26,053 bases of DNA from an uncultured Pseudomonadota bacterium (GCA_946480245.1 CAMLIZ010000054.1:1-26053), one strand, 5' to 3'; shown: positions 9,294-17,177, numbered from the stretch's first letter. Notes: generated by a model not told the origin, from the sequence alone. Translations and numbers: made by a program.

Positions 9294-9739
9294 CGACAAT
9301 TGACGTGAAAGTGCTCGACCCGCGCATGGCCGAGCAGATGCCCGAGTACGCGACGCCCGGCAGCGCCGGCCTCGACCTGCGCGCCTGCCTGGATGCGCCG
9401 CTGGTGCTGCAGCCGGGCCAAGCCCAACTGATTCCCACCGGCCTGGCCATCCACATCGGCGACCCGGGACTGGCCGCGATGATCCTGCCGCGCTCGGGCC
9501 TGGGGCACAAGCACGGCATCGTGCTTGGCAATCTGGTGGGCCTGATTGACAGCGACTACCAGGGGCCGCTGATGGTGAGTTGCTGGAACCGCGGCAGCGC
9601 CGCATTCACCGTGCAGCCGATGGAACGCATCGCGCAACTGGTGATCGTGCCCGTGGTGCAGGCACGCTTCAGGCAAGTGCCGGAGTTCGAGGCCACCACA
9701 CGCGGCGAAGGCGGATTCGGATCAACCGGCAAGCATTGA
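9290..9739 (+). CDS. dut: Deoxyuridine 5'-triphosphate nucleotidohydrolase (dUTPase)
   Basis: The enzyme hydrolyses dUTP to dUMP and pyrophosphate. This keeps uracil out of DNA and supplies dUMP for thymidylate synthesis. All five trimeric-dUTPase motifs are present in the 149-residue chain: [10 protein letters not shown] (23-32), [10 protein letters not shown] (67-76), GLIDSDYQG (84-92, catalytic Asp near 89), RIAQLVIVP (113-121) and [10 protein letters not shown] (138-147). Length equals the usual 150 or so. Its ATG overlaps the coaBC stop. It ends 16 bp before the convergent fkpB/slyD-like gene, with no recognisable terminator between them. Confidence 0.97.
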   Translation: MTTIDVKVLDPRMAEQMPEYATPGSAGLDLRACLDAPLVLQPGQAQLIPTGLAIHIGDPGLAAMILPRSGLGHKHGIVLGNLVGLIDSDYQGPLMVSCWNRGSAAFTVQPMERIAQLVIVPVVQARFRQVPEFEATTRGEGGFGSTGKH

Positions 9740-9755
9740 GGCGGGGCGCGCCTGC

Positions 9756-10277
9756 TCAGTGCATGTTCTCGTTCGGTGGCATCGCATTCAACACGGTGAT
9801 GCCAGCGTCGCCGACGCTGCGTGCTTCCACTTCGGCGTCCGTGGCTTCGCGCACGTCGCGCACCTTTACGTGCAGGCGCAATGCGATGCCGGCCAGCGGA
9901 TGGTTGCCGTCAAGCACGACATGCGTCTCGTACACCTCGGTAACGGTGTAGATCGCGTCTTCGGGCATGTCGGGTGTGACGCTGCCTTCGGGCAGGCCCT
10001 CGAACTGCATGCCGGGTGACACCTCTTCCGGGAACAGTGAGCGGTCCTCGAAGCAGACGAGTTCGGAGTCGTAGTCACCGAACGCGCTTTCAGGTTCCAG
10101 GTGCAGGAACACTTCGTATCCGGCCTCCTGGCCGTCGAGCGCTTCCTCGACCTTCGGCAGCAGGTCGTCACCGCCGAAAAAGAACTCCACCGGTTCCTTC
10201 AGTTCGTCGATCGGCCGGCCCTGGGCGTCCGACAATTCCCAGGTCAGGCTGACCACGCAAGGGGCTTGAATCAACAT
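9756..10277 (-). CDS. SlyD-like FKBP-type peptidyl-prolyl cis-trans isomerase
   Basis: The 173-residue predicted product is an FKBP-domain prolyl isomerase with an inserted chaperone flap, as in SlyD. Recognisable parts are the N-terminal VVSLTWELSDAQGRPID strand, the EFFFGGDDLLPKVEEALDGQEAG segment, the flap region (about residues 66-118), and the conserved DGNHPLAGIALRLHVKV signature (about 122-138). It lacks the His- and Cys-rich metal-binding tail of E. coli SlyD, so nickel handling is not indicated. The ATG at 10277 (MLIQAP) is preferred over the upstream start at 10376, which would run through the divergent roxA start. It is divergent from roxA with 53 bp between the starts. Confidence 0.85.
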   Translation of the reverse strand: MLIQAPCVVSLTWELSDAQGRPIDELKEPVEFFFGGDDLLPKVEEALDGQEAGYEVFLHLEPESAFGDYDSELVCFEDRSLFPEEVSPGMQFEGLPEGSVTPDMPEDAIYTVTEVYETHVVLDGNHPLAGIALRLHVKVRDVREATDAEVEARSVGDAGITVLNAMPPNENMH

Positions 10278-10318
10278 CACGGCATGATCGCACAGGGCTC
10301 TGGGGCCGATGTCGCGTC

Positions 10319-10324
10319 GACAAT
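10319..10324 (+). promoter_or_regulatory. -10-like hexamer 6 nt before roxA ATG
   Basis: GACAAT is followed by CCTTGC and the ATG at 10331. No Shine-Dalgarno fits in the gap. This is the same hexamer and spacing as seen before lepB at 6320. Confidence 0.45.
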
Positions 10325-10330
10325 CCTTGC

Positions 10331-11458
10331 ATGGACATCGATACACCTTGCGACCTGCTCGGCGGCCTGTCGCCACAGGCGTTCATGCGCAGGCACTGGC
10401 AGAAGAAGCCGCTTCTCGTTCGGCAGGGCGTGCCGGATGTGGTGCCGCCCTTGCCACGCGCCGAGCTGTTTGCACTGGCCGCGCGCGATGACGTGGAGTC
10501 GCGCCTGATCCGGCGCAGCGACACCGGCTGGACGCTGCGACACGGCCCGCTGCCGCGCAGTGCCCTGCCGCCGCTCAAGCAGCCCGGCTGGACGCTGCTG
10601 GTGCAGGGGCTGGACCTTCACGTGCCGGCCGCGCACGAGATGTTGTCGCGCTTTCGCTTCGTGCCGCAGGCACGCCTTGATGATCTGATGGTGTCGTACG
10701 CCAGCGATGGTGGCGGCGTCGGGCCGCACCTGGACTCCTACGACGTGTTTCTGCTGCAAGTGCAAGGCCGCCGGCGCTGGCGAGTGGGCCGTGTGCCTGA
10801 GCCCGTGTGGGTGGAAGGCGTGCCGTTGAAGCAACTGGCGAATTTCAAGGCCGAACAAGAGTGGCTGCTGGAGCCGGGTGACATGCTGTATTTGCCGCCA
10901 CTCTGGGGGCACGACGGTGTGGCCGAGGGCGATTGCATGACCTGCTCGATCGGCTTTCGCGTACCGGAGCGTGCGGCGCTGGCGCGTGAACTGGTCCAGC
11001 GGCTGGCCGATATGCAGGACCCAGATGCGCCGCAGCGCTTGTATCGCGACCCTCACCAACCCGCGACCGCGGCGCCGGGTGAGGTGCCGGCCGCGCTGCG
11101 GCACTTTGCGCAGGTCGCATTGCGCGAGCTGCTGCAATCATCGGACGCGCTGGCATGCGCACTCGGCGAAGTGCTGACCGAGCCCAAGCCGCAGGTGTGG
11201 TTCGAGTCCGGCCCCGCCCCGGATGGCAACGCGGTGGCGCTCGATCGCCGCACGCGGATGATGTATGACGAGCACCATGTGTTCATCAACGGGGAATCGT
11301 TCCGCGCCGCGGGGCGCGACGCACGGTTGATGCGCCGGCTCGCCGACCGTGGGCGGCTCGATGCACGTGATCTCGGGTGCCTGAGCGAAGGTGCACGAGC
11401 GCTGGTGCACGACTGGTCGCAAGCCGGTTGGCTGCGGCCGCTGCAGGACGAAAGGTGA
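10331..11458 (+). CDS. roxA: Ribosomal protein uL16 arginine hydroxylase (cupin, RoxA/YcfD type)
   Basis: The product is a 375-residue Fe(II)/2-oxoglutarate oxygenase of the JmjC-like cupin_4 family (PF08007), which in E. coli hydroxylates an arginine of 50S protein L16. The iron ligands are visible as His133 and Asp135 in GPHLDSYD and His194 in PPLWGHDGV, at spacings like those of E. coli YcfD (125, 127, 187). A dimerisation/winged-helix-like C-terminal region follows to the end, near the usual 373 residues. It starts directly downstream of a -10-like box and is followed after 4 bp by a small conserved gene, so the two are probably co-transcribed. Substrate assignment is by family and was not tested. 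Confidence 0.88.
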   Translation: MDIDTPCDLLGGLSPQAFMRRHWQKKPLLVRQGVPDVVPPLPRAELFALAARDDVESRLIRRSDTGWTLRHGPLPRSALPPLKQPGWTLLVQGLDLHVPAAHEMLSRFRFVPQARLDDLMVSYASDGGGVGPHLDSYDVFLLQVQGRRRWRVGRVPEPVWVEGVPLKQLANFKAEQEWLLEPGDMLYLPPLWGHDGVAEGDCMTCSIGFRVPERAALARELVQRLADMQDPDAPQRLYRDPHQPATAAPGEVPAALRHFAQVALRELLQSSDALACALGEVLTEPKPQVWFESGPAPDGNAVALDRRTRMMYDEHHVFINGESFRAAGRDARLMRRLADRGRLDARDLGCLSEGARALVHDWSQAGWLRPLQDER

Positions 11459-11462
11459 GGCC

Positions 11463-11936
11463 ATGTCTCGAGCACTGATCGGTCGTCGCGCCTTCATGGA
11501 TGCCTTGCGCGACACCCTGCTGCAGGCGCTGGCCGATGGCGAGCGTGCCATCTGGTGCAGCGATCCCGACTTTTCCGAGTGGCCGCTCAACGAATCCCAG
11601 GTCGTGGAGGCCTTGTCCGTCTGGGCTGAGCCGCATCGTCGTCTGTGGATGCTGGCGCAGCACTACGACGAGGTGGTGCGACGGCAGCCGCGGTTTGCGC
11701 GCTGGCATCGCGATTGGAGCAATTGCGTCGATGGCCGCGTGCCGAGTGAACTGGATCCCGCGTCTCATCCGACAGTGCTGGTGGCGGGACGCAACTCGGT
11801 GGAGTTGCTCGATCGCGCCCACTGGAACGGTCGCGCTTCCGACTTGCCCGCGGATGCGCAACGGCTGCGCGCAACGCTTGACGCGATTTCGCAACGCTCG
11901 GAGCCTGGCTTCGCTGCGACCACGCTAGGCCTCTAG
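11463..11936 (+). CDS. Conserved hypothetical protein downstream of roxA
   Basis: This 157-residue soluble protein has no signal peptide and no membrane segment. It starts at ATG 11463, 4 bp after the roxA stop, with AAGG of AAGGTGAGG as ribosome site 7 nt upstream. The sequence is rich in Trp, Arg and Asp, for example WCSDPDFSEWPLNE and RWHRDWSNCVDGR. I do not recognise a catalytic motif. The position next to roxA is one I associate with Burkholderiales genomes, so a shared operon role is possible, but the function is unknown. Codon use matches its neighbours and the open frame ends in TAG before an AT-richer intergenic region. Confidence 0.75.
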   Translation: MSRALIGRRAFMDALRDTLLQALADGERAIWCSDPDFSEWPLNESQVVEALSVWAEPHRRLWMLAQHYDEVVRRQPRFARWHRDWSNCVDGRVPSELDPASHPTVLVAGRNSVELLDRAHWNGRASDLPADAQRLRATLDAISQRSEPGFAATTLGL

Positions 11937-11955
11937 GTAACTTCCCTAAGAACCG

Positions 11956-11961
11956 TATAAT
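11956..11961 (+). promoter_or_regulatory. Perfect -10 box upstream of lipoprotein gene
   Basis: TATAAT is a perfect consensus match, rare in this GC-rich DNA, 18 bp after the stop of the preceding gene. The -35 region (CTAGGT, about 11933-11938) is poor. Transcription would begin near 11968, giving a leader of about 130 nt before the ATG at 12100. Confidence 0.65.
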
Positions 11962-12099
11962 CGCCGGTTAGGCATGGAAATGCTCGAGATTTCCCTGTCT
12001 TTTGGAGAGGGGGCTTGACCGGGTCTTCGGCAGTTTGAGAGACGTGTCAGTTCCCCAAAATTACCGGTAATTGGTCGAACCTTTCATTCGAGGACAAGT
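11962..12099 (+). promoter_or_regulatory. Long AT-richer 5' leader with dyads
   Basis: This gene-free stretch holds GGAAAT and ATTTCC flanking 7 nt (11976-11994), a short GACC-G-GGTC dyad, and the perfect 14-bp palindrome AATTACCGGTAATT (12059-12072). A ribosome site, GAGGACAAGT, lies just before the ATG. It matches no riboswitch family I know. It could be an untranslated leader, an sRNA-like element or an operator region. Confidence 0.45.
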
Positions 12100-12312
12100 A
12101 TGAACAAGTCGCTCCTGTTGGCTGCCCTGGTGGCGTCCGTTGCTCTGGCTGCCTGTGGCAAGAAGGAAGAGGCTCCGGCCCCCGCTCCCGCGCCCGTGGC
12201 TGCTCCGGCTCCTGCTCCTGAAGCTGCCGCCTCGGCCGCCTCTGGCGCCGAAATGGCCGCCTCCGGCGCTGCCGAAGCTGCCTCCGCTGCCGCGTCTGCC
12301 GCAAGCCAGTGA
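12100..12312 (+). CDS. Small Ala/Pro-rich lipoprotein
   Basis: The 70-residue product begins with a lipoprotein signal peptide, MNKSLLLAALVASVALAAC. The lipobox ends at Cys19, followed by GKKEEAP. The mature 52 residues are almost entirely Ala, Pro, Ser, Glu and Gly, with PAPAP repeats and AASAASG-like repeats that probably form an extended or disordered, surface- or wall-spanning tether. Codons favour GCT, CCT and GCC more than the neighbours do, a pattern of strongly expressed genes. It is also framed by a consensus TATAAT and a strong terminator, so it looks like an abundant monocistronic envelope protein. Sorting to inner or outer membrane is uncertain: position +2 is Gly, not Asp, which favours the outer membrane by the E. 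coli rule. Function is unknown. Confidence 0.85.
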   Translation: MNKSLLLAALVASVALAACGKKEEAPAPAPAPVAAPAPAPEAAASAASGAEMAASGAAEAASAAASAASQ

Positions 12313-12322
12313 GCGTACGAGT

Positions 12323-12344
12323 GCTTGCGGCGTTCGCCGCAAGC
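12323..12344 (+). repeat. Perfect hairpin after lipoprotein stop
   Basis: GCTTGCGGCG and CGCCGCAAGC are perfect inverted repeats separated by TT, starting 10 bp after the stop codon. No T tract follows, so on its own it is not a classical terminator. It may protect the 3' end or back up the terminator just downstream. Confidence 0.7.
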
Positions 12345-12355
12345 CTCTCGTCAAG

Positions 12356-12377
12356 GCCGCCTTCGGGCGGCTTTTTT
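12356..12377 (+). terminator. Strong rho-independent terminator of lipoprotein gene
   Basis: The stem GCCGCC (12356-12361), loop TTCG and stem GGCGGC (12366-12371) are followed by six Ts (12372-12377). It ends 14 bp before the stop of the convergent zinc-ribbon gene. The minus strand has no T tract after the stem, so it is mainly directional. Confidence 0.93.
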
Positions 12378-12391
12378 CATGCGGATGTCGC

Positions 12392-14194
12392 TCAGCCGCC
12401 CAGCCGGGCACCGCACTCGACACAGAACCTGGCGTCGGCATGTGCCTTGTGTCCGCAGGCTGGGCAGTAGCGCGACGGCGACGCGTCCACCTGTGACGTT
12501 CCGGCTTCTGCGGACACCGCGGGCGGTATCGATCCGCCGGCAAGCAGCGCAGCCGCCGAACTCTGGTTCTGCAATTGGGCCGCCGGCGTGGCGCTGGCCG
12601 GATGAAGAGCGCGTTCTGCGGCGGCCAGCGCCTGCATGCGGCCGAGATCGGCTTGGCTTTCGGGTGCCACCAGGCTGGCGCGCGAGCGTCCGAACTCTGC
12701 GAGATGGCGCGCCAGCGCCTTGGTCTCCGCGTCGCTCGAAAACATGGCGGTGACCTGGCGCAGGCCGTCCTTGCCGAACACCACCGACTCGATGCGCGCC
12801 CGCCAGACGCGCAAGGTCATCGACTCGGTGCGCACGATCTGGTTGCTCGTTTGCACGCGCGCCGTCAGCGCGTTGCCGGTGCCCATGGTGGCCGTCTGGT
12901 AGGTGCCGCCCATTTCCACCCACACGAGTACCGACTCGAAGTCGAAGCGGCCCCACAACTTGCTGGAGGACCGCAGGCAGAAGGCGGCCACCAGCATGAA
13001 GATCGTCGACGCACCGAGCAGCCGCAACGAGAGTTCAGGGCTGTCGCCGGACAACCCGGCCTGGCGTGCGAAGACTAGCGCGCACAGCACGGCCAGCAGC
13101 ATCAGCCCGGTGGCATACAGGTCGAGTACCGCCAGCCAGCGATGGCGCTTCGAGCCGAGTGCCTGCGCAAAGCTGGGCGGTGCGGAGCCGGCAAGCGGCA
13201 TCGGCTGCGTCTCCTCGAACAGCTCGCCGGCAAACGACCCCGCTTGCAGCGCCGGATCAATCGACGGAGTGGCGCGCGCATAGCGCCGGTTCGGTATGCG
13301 CTCCACCCACTGCTCCTGCAGGTGGCGTTCCAACTCGTCCAGCAGCAGGCTGGGAGGCACGTTGAGCGACAGGCGCAGCTGTTCCGAGCTGGTCTGCGTT
13401 TCCGGCGGCTGCTGCACCTGGTCGAGCGTGGCCAGCAACATCAGTGTGACGGCTACCAGACCCGAAACCAGCATCATCAGCGTCTGCGGCGCCAGCGACC
13501 AGTGGGTGGCGGCGGGCAAGCGATGCGCGATCGTTCCCAGCACTGCGGGACCGACGATGGCCAGCGCGATCAGCAGCACCAGCGAGGCGGTGGTCAGCCG
13601 CGCCGTGGACGACGAGATCAGCGGACGCAGCAGGAACAGGGCGCCGAACAGGAAGTAGCCGGCGCTGAGCCACGGGCGGGTGACTTCGGTGCCGAACACG
13701 CCCCAGGCGAAGCCGAAGCTGAGCGTGGTAACGAGCAGGGCAGCCAGGTTGAAGAACGCCACCCGGGCCTGCTGCTGGATGGCCAGCGGTGCGGTGATCA
13801 GCCGCGGCACCCAGTGATAGAGAACGCCATCGATGGCACCCGACGGCTCCGGATAGATGAGTGCGCCCTCGCGCAACAGCTTCTGCAGCAGTCCGGCCTG
13901 TGGCGAGGTGCCGACCACTGTAGGCGCCAGATCGGGCGCGAGCGACACCGGGCGGCCGCGGCCGAAGAAGAAGCGCAGCCGCTTGGCAGCGGTGCCCGCG
14001 GCCACGATGCCGGCAAACAGCAGCGCCAGCCCCACCACGATCGGGACCGGTGCCAGCGTCTGCCGGCTTGACCACAGGGACCACAACCCGCTCAGGCACA
14101 GGACCGCGGCGGCGGTGAACAACAGCTGGTTCTGCACTCGGTAAGGGTTGGGCATCTCCAGCTTGGTGCTGCTGGAGCTGTAGTCGTAGCTCAT
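12392..14194 (-). CDS. Membrane protein with C-terminal zinc ribbon, function unknown
   Basis: This 600-residue protein has two N-terminal helices (about residues 25-70), then a soluble stretch with GALIYPEPSGAIDGVLYHWVPRLI. A second cluster of hydrophobic helices spans about 150-265, and another pair of helices about 365-420. A soluble region with VLVWVEMGGTYQTATMGTGN follows. The chain ends in a zinc ribbon with Cys577-X2-Cys580 and Cys591-X2-Cys594. An Ala/Ser-rich linker precedes the ribbon. The ATG at 14194 has GGGGGAA a few nt upstream. It is the last gene of the long minus-strand run, 34 bp downstream of the metallohydrolase gene. I do not recognise a named family. Zinc ribbons at the end of multi-pass proteins often bind partner proteins, but that is inference. 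Confidence 0.75.
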   Translation of the reverse strand: MSYDYSSSSTKLEMPNPYRVQNQLLFTAAAVLCLSGLWSLWSSRQTLAPVPIVVGLALLFAGIVAAGTAAKRLRFFFGRGRPVSLAPDLAPTVVGTSPQAGLLQKLLREGALIYPEPSGAIDGVLYHWVPRLITAPLAIQQQARVAFFNLAALLVTTLSFGFAWGVFGTEVTRPWLSAGYFLFGALFLLRPLISSSTARLTTASLVLLIALAIVGPAVLGTIAHRLPAATHWSLAPQTLMMLVSGLVAVTLMLLATLDQVQQPPETQTSSEQLRLSLNVPPSLLLDELERHLQEQWVERIPNRRYARATPSIDPALQAGSFAGELFEETQPMPLAGSAPPSFAQALGSKRHRWLAVLDLYATGLMLLAVLCALVFARQAGLSGDSPELSLRLLGASTIFMLVAAFCLRSSSKLWGRFDFESVLVWVEMGGTYQTATMGTGNALTARVQTSNQIVRTESMTLRVWRARIESVVFGKDGLRQVTAMFSSDAETKALARHLAEFGRSRASLVAPESQADLGRMQALAAAERALHPASATPAAQLQNQSSAAALLAGGSIPPAVSAEAGTSQVDASPSRYCPACGHKAHADARFCVECGARLGG

Positions 14195-14228
14195 GGTTCC
14201 CCCGGTAGGCGCTTGGGCCGCCCGATTG

Positions 14229-15014
14229 TCAGTGCAGATCGAGCCAGGGACTGCCGCATTCCGGATCGGCCACCATCACCTCGTGCGCCGATGTGCCGAG
14301 CACGGCCGCCAGGGTCTGGGCCGCCAGCTGCGGGCGGTTGTTGCGTTCGCTCAGGTGGGCAGCCACCACATGCTTCAAGCCGGCATGGCGGCAGCGCGCG
14401 AGGATGCTTGCGGCGCAAGGGTTGGACAAGTGCCCGCGCGGCCCGGAGATGCGGCGCTTGAGGAACGTGGGATAGTCGCTCGCCTCGAGCAACTGCAGAT
14501 CGTGGTTGCACTCGAGCAGCAGTGCGGTGCAGCCCTGCAACTCGGCCACGATGCGCGGAGTGTCGATGCCGGCATCGGTGAGCACGCCCAGCCGATGGCG
14601 GCCGTCGCCCACGGTCAGCTGCAAGGGTTCGCGCGCGTCGTGCGGTACGGTGTAGGGCTGAAGTTGCACCAGGTCGTCGATCAGCACTGCTTCGGCGTCT
14701 CGCGCAAAGCGCAACCCGGGTGGGGGTGCATGCTCCCGCGCAAAGCCGCGCCAGGTGCCCTCGCTCATCCACACCGGTACGCCGTGGCGTCGCATCAGCG
14801 CCGTGACGCAGCCGACGTGGTCGCTGTGCTCGTGCGTCACGAACACGGCGCTCAGGTCGGCTGGCGTGCAGCCACGCTCGGCGAGGCGCTTTGCCAGTTC
14901 GCGCAGCGTGAGGCCGCAATCGATCAGCACACACACGGCGCGCGCACCCGAGCGCGCCTCCACCAGCGTTGCGTTGCCGCTGCTGCCGCTGCCGAGGCTG
15001 CAGAACCTCAGCAT
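14229..15014 (-). CDS. YycJ/WalJ-like metallo-beta-lactamase-fold hydrolase
   Basis: The 261-residue predicted product starts MLRFCSLGSGSSGNATLVE, the signature opening of YycJ-like proteins. It carries the dinuclear metal motif THEHSDHVG, with His61, His63, Asp65 and His66, and a later LECNHD segment with further ligands. There is no signal peptide, so it acts in the cytoplasm. Family members are thought to be metal-dependent nucleases or phosphoesterases, and the substrate here is unknown. The ATG at 15014 lies 8 nt after the bamC stop, so the two are co-transcribed. The open frame extends upstream into bamC in another frame, which is a shadow. The dapA-bamC-metallohydrolase order is familiar in betaproteobacteria. 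Confidence 0.88.
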   Translation of the reverse strand: MLRFCSLGSGSSGNATLVEARSGARAVCVLIDCGLTLRELAKRLAERGCTPADLSAVFVTHEHSDHVGCVTALMRRHGVPVWMSEGTWRGFAREHAPPPGLRFARDAEAVLIDDLVQLQPYTVPHDAREPLQLTVGDGRHRLGVLTDAGIDTPRIVAELQGCTALLLECNHDLQLLEASDYPTFLKRRISGPRGHLSNPCAASILARCRHAGLKHVVAAHLSERNNRPQLAAQTLAAVLGTSAHEVMVADPECGSPWLDLH

Positions 15015-15022
15015 GTGCGGGC

Positions 15023-16195
15023 CTACTTCAGGTCGTCGACCAGCAGCGAGACGATGCGCTGGGCCACGTCGGTGTTGTCCGGCTGGCCTTGCGGGTTGAG
15101 CACCGACACCATCGTGCTGTCGCCGCCGCCGCGCTTGACCTCGATGCGGTACCGGCCGGGTGCGCCGCTCTTCTTGTCGCCGCCGAACAGGCGGGAGAAG
15201 AAGCCGGGTTCGTCCTGACCCGCCATCTTGGGGTCGGCATAGCGCACGTAGTACAGGCCGTTGGCGCGGTCGCGATCCTCGACGGTGAAGCCGGCGCGGT
15301 CCAGCGCCAGCCCGACGCGGCGCCAGGCGCGGTCGAACGGCTCGTCCACCTGCAGCGTGGCCGCGGGCTGCCCGGCGACCAGGCGGGCATGCACCGGGCC
15401 GGCCGGCTGTGCGCCGCTGGCCGCTGCCGCCGCCGCGGTGGCGGCGCGCGCCTCCTGCTCCTTGGCGCCGAGCTTGAGCATGAGGCGCGACAGCATCTCG
15501 CCCTCCAGCGTCGGGTCCACCGGGCGAGGCTGCCACACGTAGTTGCCGGTGGTCTGGTCGCCGTTCAGCACCTCTTGCACGCCCTGGTGGCTGATGTAGA
15601 TCTCGGTACCTTCGGGCGTGCGCTCCACGCGGGTGCGGAACTTGTCGCGTTCACCGGTAGAGAAGGCGTTGTCGAACACCTTGCCGATGGTGCGGCGGAT
15701 GAAGTCGTCCGGGATCTTGGCGCGGTTCTCGGCCCAGGTGGTTTCCATCATGCCGGTCTCGGGGCTGTCGACCGCGAGCTTGAAGCCGCGCTCCTCCCAG
15801 AACGTGCGCAGTTGCGGCCACAGCTGTTCGGGCGTTTGCGAGGTGACGAGCCAGCGGCTGTCACCGGCCTTCACCAAGTGCACGTCGCCGACCTGCTGGG
15901 GGGCCACGCGTTGAACACCGGGTGCGGAGGCGGCGCCGGCCGGCGTGGGCGACTGGAACTGATTGGCGCTGACGGTGCCGCTCTGCGGCTGGAACCGGTT
16001 GTCGCGCTGCAGTTGAGTGAGGTCGGGTGGCACGTCGAGCGGCGCGATCTTGGTGGCGCCACTGCGGTAATCCATGGTGCTGTCACCCGACGACGAGGAG
16101 CTCTCCATCAGGGAGCAGCCGGCCAACATCAGGACGAAGGCCAGCGTGGCGGCACGTGCCGGGGTGACGGAGGGAAGTCGGTTCACGTTGCGCAT
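15023..16195 (-). CDS. bamC: Outer membrane assembly lipoprotein BamC (NlpB)
   Basis: The product is a lipoprotein of the BAM complex that inserts beta-barrel proteins into the outer membrane. The 390-residue chain has a signal peptide with lipobox LAGC (Cys27). A Ser-rich linker (SSSSSGDST) and the conserved YRSGATKIAPLDVPPDLTQLQ segment, which contacts BamD in E. coli, follow. Two helix-grip domains make up the rest (about 110-235 and 290-390). It is longer than the E. coli protein (344 aa) because of an Ala-rich linker near residue 265. Two starts are possible: ATG 16195, with GGAG directly abutting it, and GTG 16186, with the same GGAG at a better 9-nt spacing. Both keep the signal peptide. 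It follows dapA by 68 bp, as in many proteobacteria. Confidence 0.9.
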   Translation of the reverse strand: MRNVNRLPSVTPARAATLAFVLMLAGCSLMESSSSSGDSTMDYRSGATKIAPLDVPPDLTQLQRDNRFQPQSGTVSANQFQSPTPAGAASAPGVQRVAPQQVGDVHLVKAGDSRWLVTSQTPEQLWPQLRTFWEERGFKLAVDSPETGMMETTWAENRAKIPDDFIRRTIGKVFDNAFSTGERDKFRTRVERTPEGTEIYISHQGVQEVLNGDQTTGNYVWQPRPVDPTLEGEMLSRLMLKLGAKEQEARAATAAAAAASGAQPAGPVHARLVAGQPAATLQVDEPFDRAWRRVGLALDRAGFTVEDRDRANGLYYVRYADPKMAGQDEPGFFSRLFGGDKKSGAPGRYRIEVKRGGGDSTMVSVLNPQGQPDNTDVAQRIVSLLVDDLK

Positions 16196-16263
16196 CTCCA
16201 GCGGCCGCGCGCAAAGGGCGGGCGGCACGTCTTGAACAGGGTCAGAAAACAAGGACGATCGGC

Positions 16264-17145
16264 TCACAGCACGCCGGCGTCGCGCAGTGCCTGCTCCAGC
16301 GGGCCTTGTGCGGAATCGGACAGCGGCGTCAGCGGCAAGCGCAGCGTGCCGCCGATGCGGCCCATGCGATGCAGTGCCCACTTGACCGGGATCGGGTTGG
16401 GCTCGACGAACAGCTGCTTGTGCAGGCCGAGCAACTGCATGTGGATCTGCACCGCGCGCCTGGCGTCGCCGGCGATCGCCGCCTTGCACAGGTCGTGCAT
16501 CGCGCGCGGCGCCACGTTGGCGGTGACGCTCACGTTGCCGTGCCCGCCGAGCAGCATCAGGGCGATGGCGGTGGGATCGTCGCCGGAATAGATCGAGAAG
16601 CCCTGCGGCGCCTGCTTGATCAGCCACGCGGCGCGGTCGATGTTGCCGGTGGCCTCCTTGATGCCCACGATGCCCGGCACCCGGGCCAGCCGCAGCGCAG
16701 TCTCGGGCAGCATGTCCGCCACGGTGCGGCCGGGCACGTTGTACAGCACCACCGGGAGGTCCACGCTTTCGGCGATGGTGCGGAAGTGGCGGTAGATGCC
16801 TTCCTGCGTGGGCTTGTTGTAGTAGGGCACGACCTGAAGGCTGCAGTCGGCGCCCACGTCCTTGGCAAACTTGGTGAGCTCGATCGCCTCGGCGGTGGAA
16901 TTGGCGCCTGCGCCAGCCATGATCGGCACGCGGCCCTTGGCGTGCTCCACGGCGACGCGGATGATTTCCTGGTGCTCTGCCACGGACACCGTGGGCGACT
17001 CGCCCGTGGTGCCCACCACGCCGATGCAGTCGGTGCCTTCGGCGATGTGCCAGTCGATCAGGCGGCGCAGCGCGTCGTAGTCGACGCTGCCGTCCTCGTG
17101 CATCGGCGTGACCAGCGCGACGATGCTGCCAACAATGGGTTCCAT
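16264..17145 (-). CDS. dapA: 4-hydroxy-tetrahydrodipicolinate synthase
   Basis: The enzyme condenses pyruvate with aspartate semialdehyde, the first committed step of lysine and diaminopimelate synthesis. It is a 293-residue TIM-barrel enzyme, close to E. coli DapA (292). The Schiff-base lysine is Lys163 in GIKEATG. The catalytic triad partners are Thr47 in GTTGES and Tyr135 in LYNVPGRT, with Arg140 as the substrate-binding arginine. It has its own promoter region and a short leader with GGAAAA before the ATG, and heads the dapA-bamC-metallohydrolase-zinc ribbon group. No sign of truncation. Confidence 0.96.
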   Translation of the reverse strand: MEPIVGSIVALVTPMHEDGSVDYDALRRLIDWHIAEGTDCIGVVGTTGESPTVSVAEHQEIIRVAVEHAKGRVPIMAGAGANSTAEAIELTKFAKDVGADCSLQVVPYYNKPTQEGIYRHFRTIAESVDLPVVLYNVPGRTVADMLPETALRLARVPGIVGIKEATGNIDRAAWLIKQAPQGFSIYSGDDPTAIALMLLGGHGNVSVTANVAPRAMHDLCKAAIAGDARRAVQIHMQLLGLHKQLFVEPNPIPVKWALHRMGRIGGTLRLPLTPLSDSAQGPLEQALRDAGVL

Positions 17146-17171
17146 GCGTTTTCCGTGGGAGGAATCGGGTG

Positions 17172-17177
17172 ATTCTA
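17172..17177 (-). promoter_or_regulatory. -10-like box of dapA
   Basis: TAGAAT on the minus strand lies 26 nt before the dapA ATG. This leaves room for a leader of about 19 nt that carries GGAAAA as ribosome site, unlike the leaderless spacing seen before several other genes here. A -35 was not identified. Confidence 0.45.

Noticed and set aside
7986..9605. 539-codon minus-strand frame opposite coaBC and dut
   Set aside because: Both sense genes have all catalytic motifs; the antisense frame has none.
9740..9755. Terminator between dut and the SlyD-like gene
   Set aside because: The 16-bp gap has GC-rich sequence but no stem with a T tract.
11962..12099. Riboswitch in the lipoprotein leader
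   Set aside because: I could not match any known riboswitch consensus, so it is listed only as a leader with dyads.
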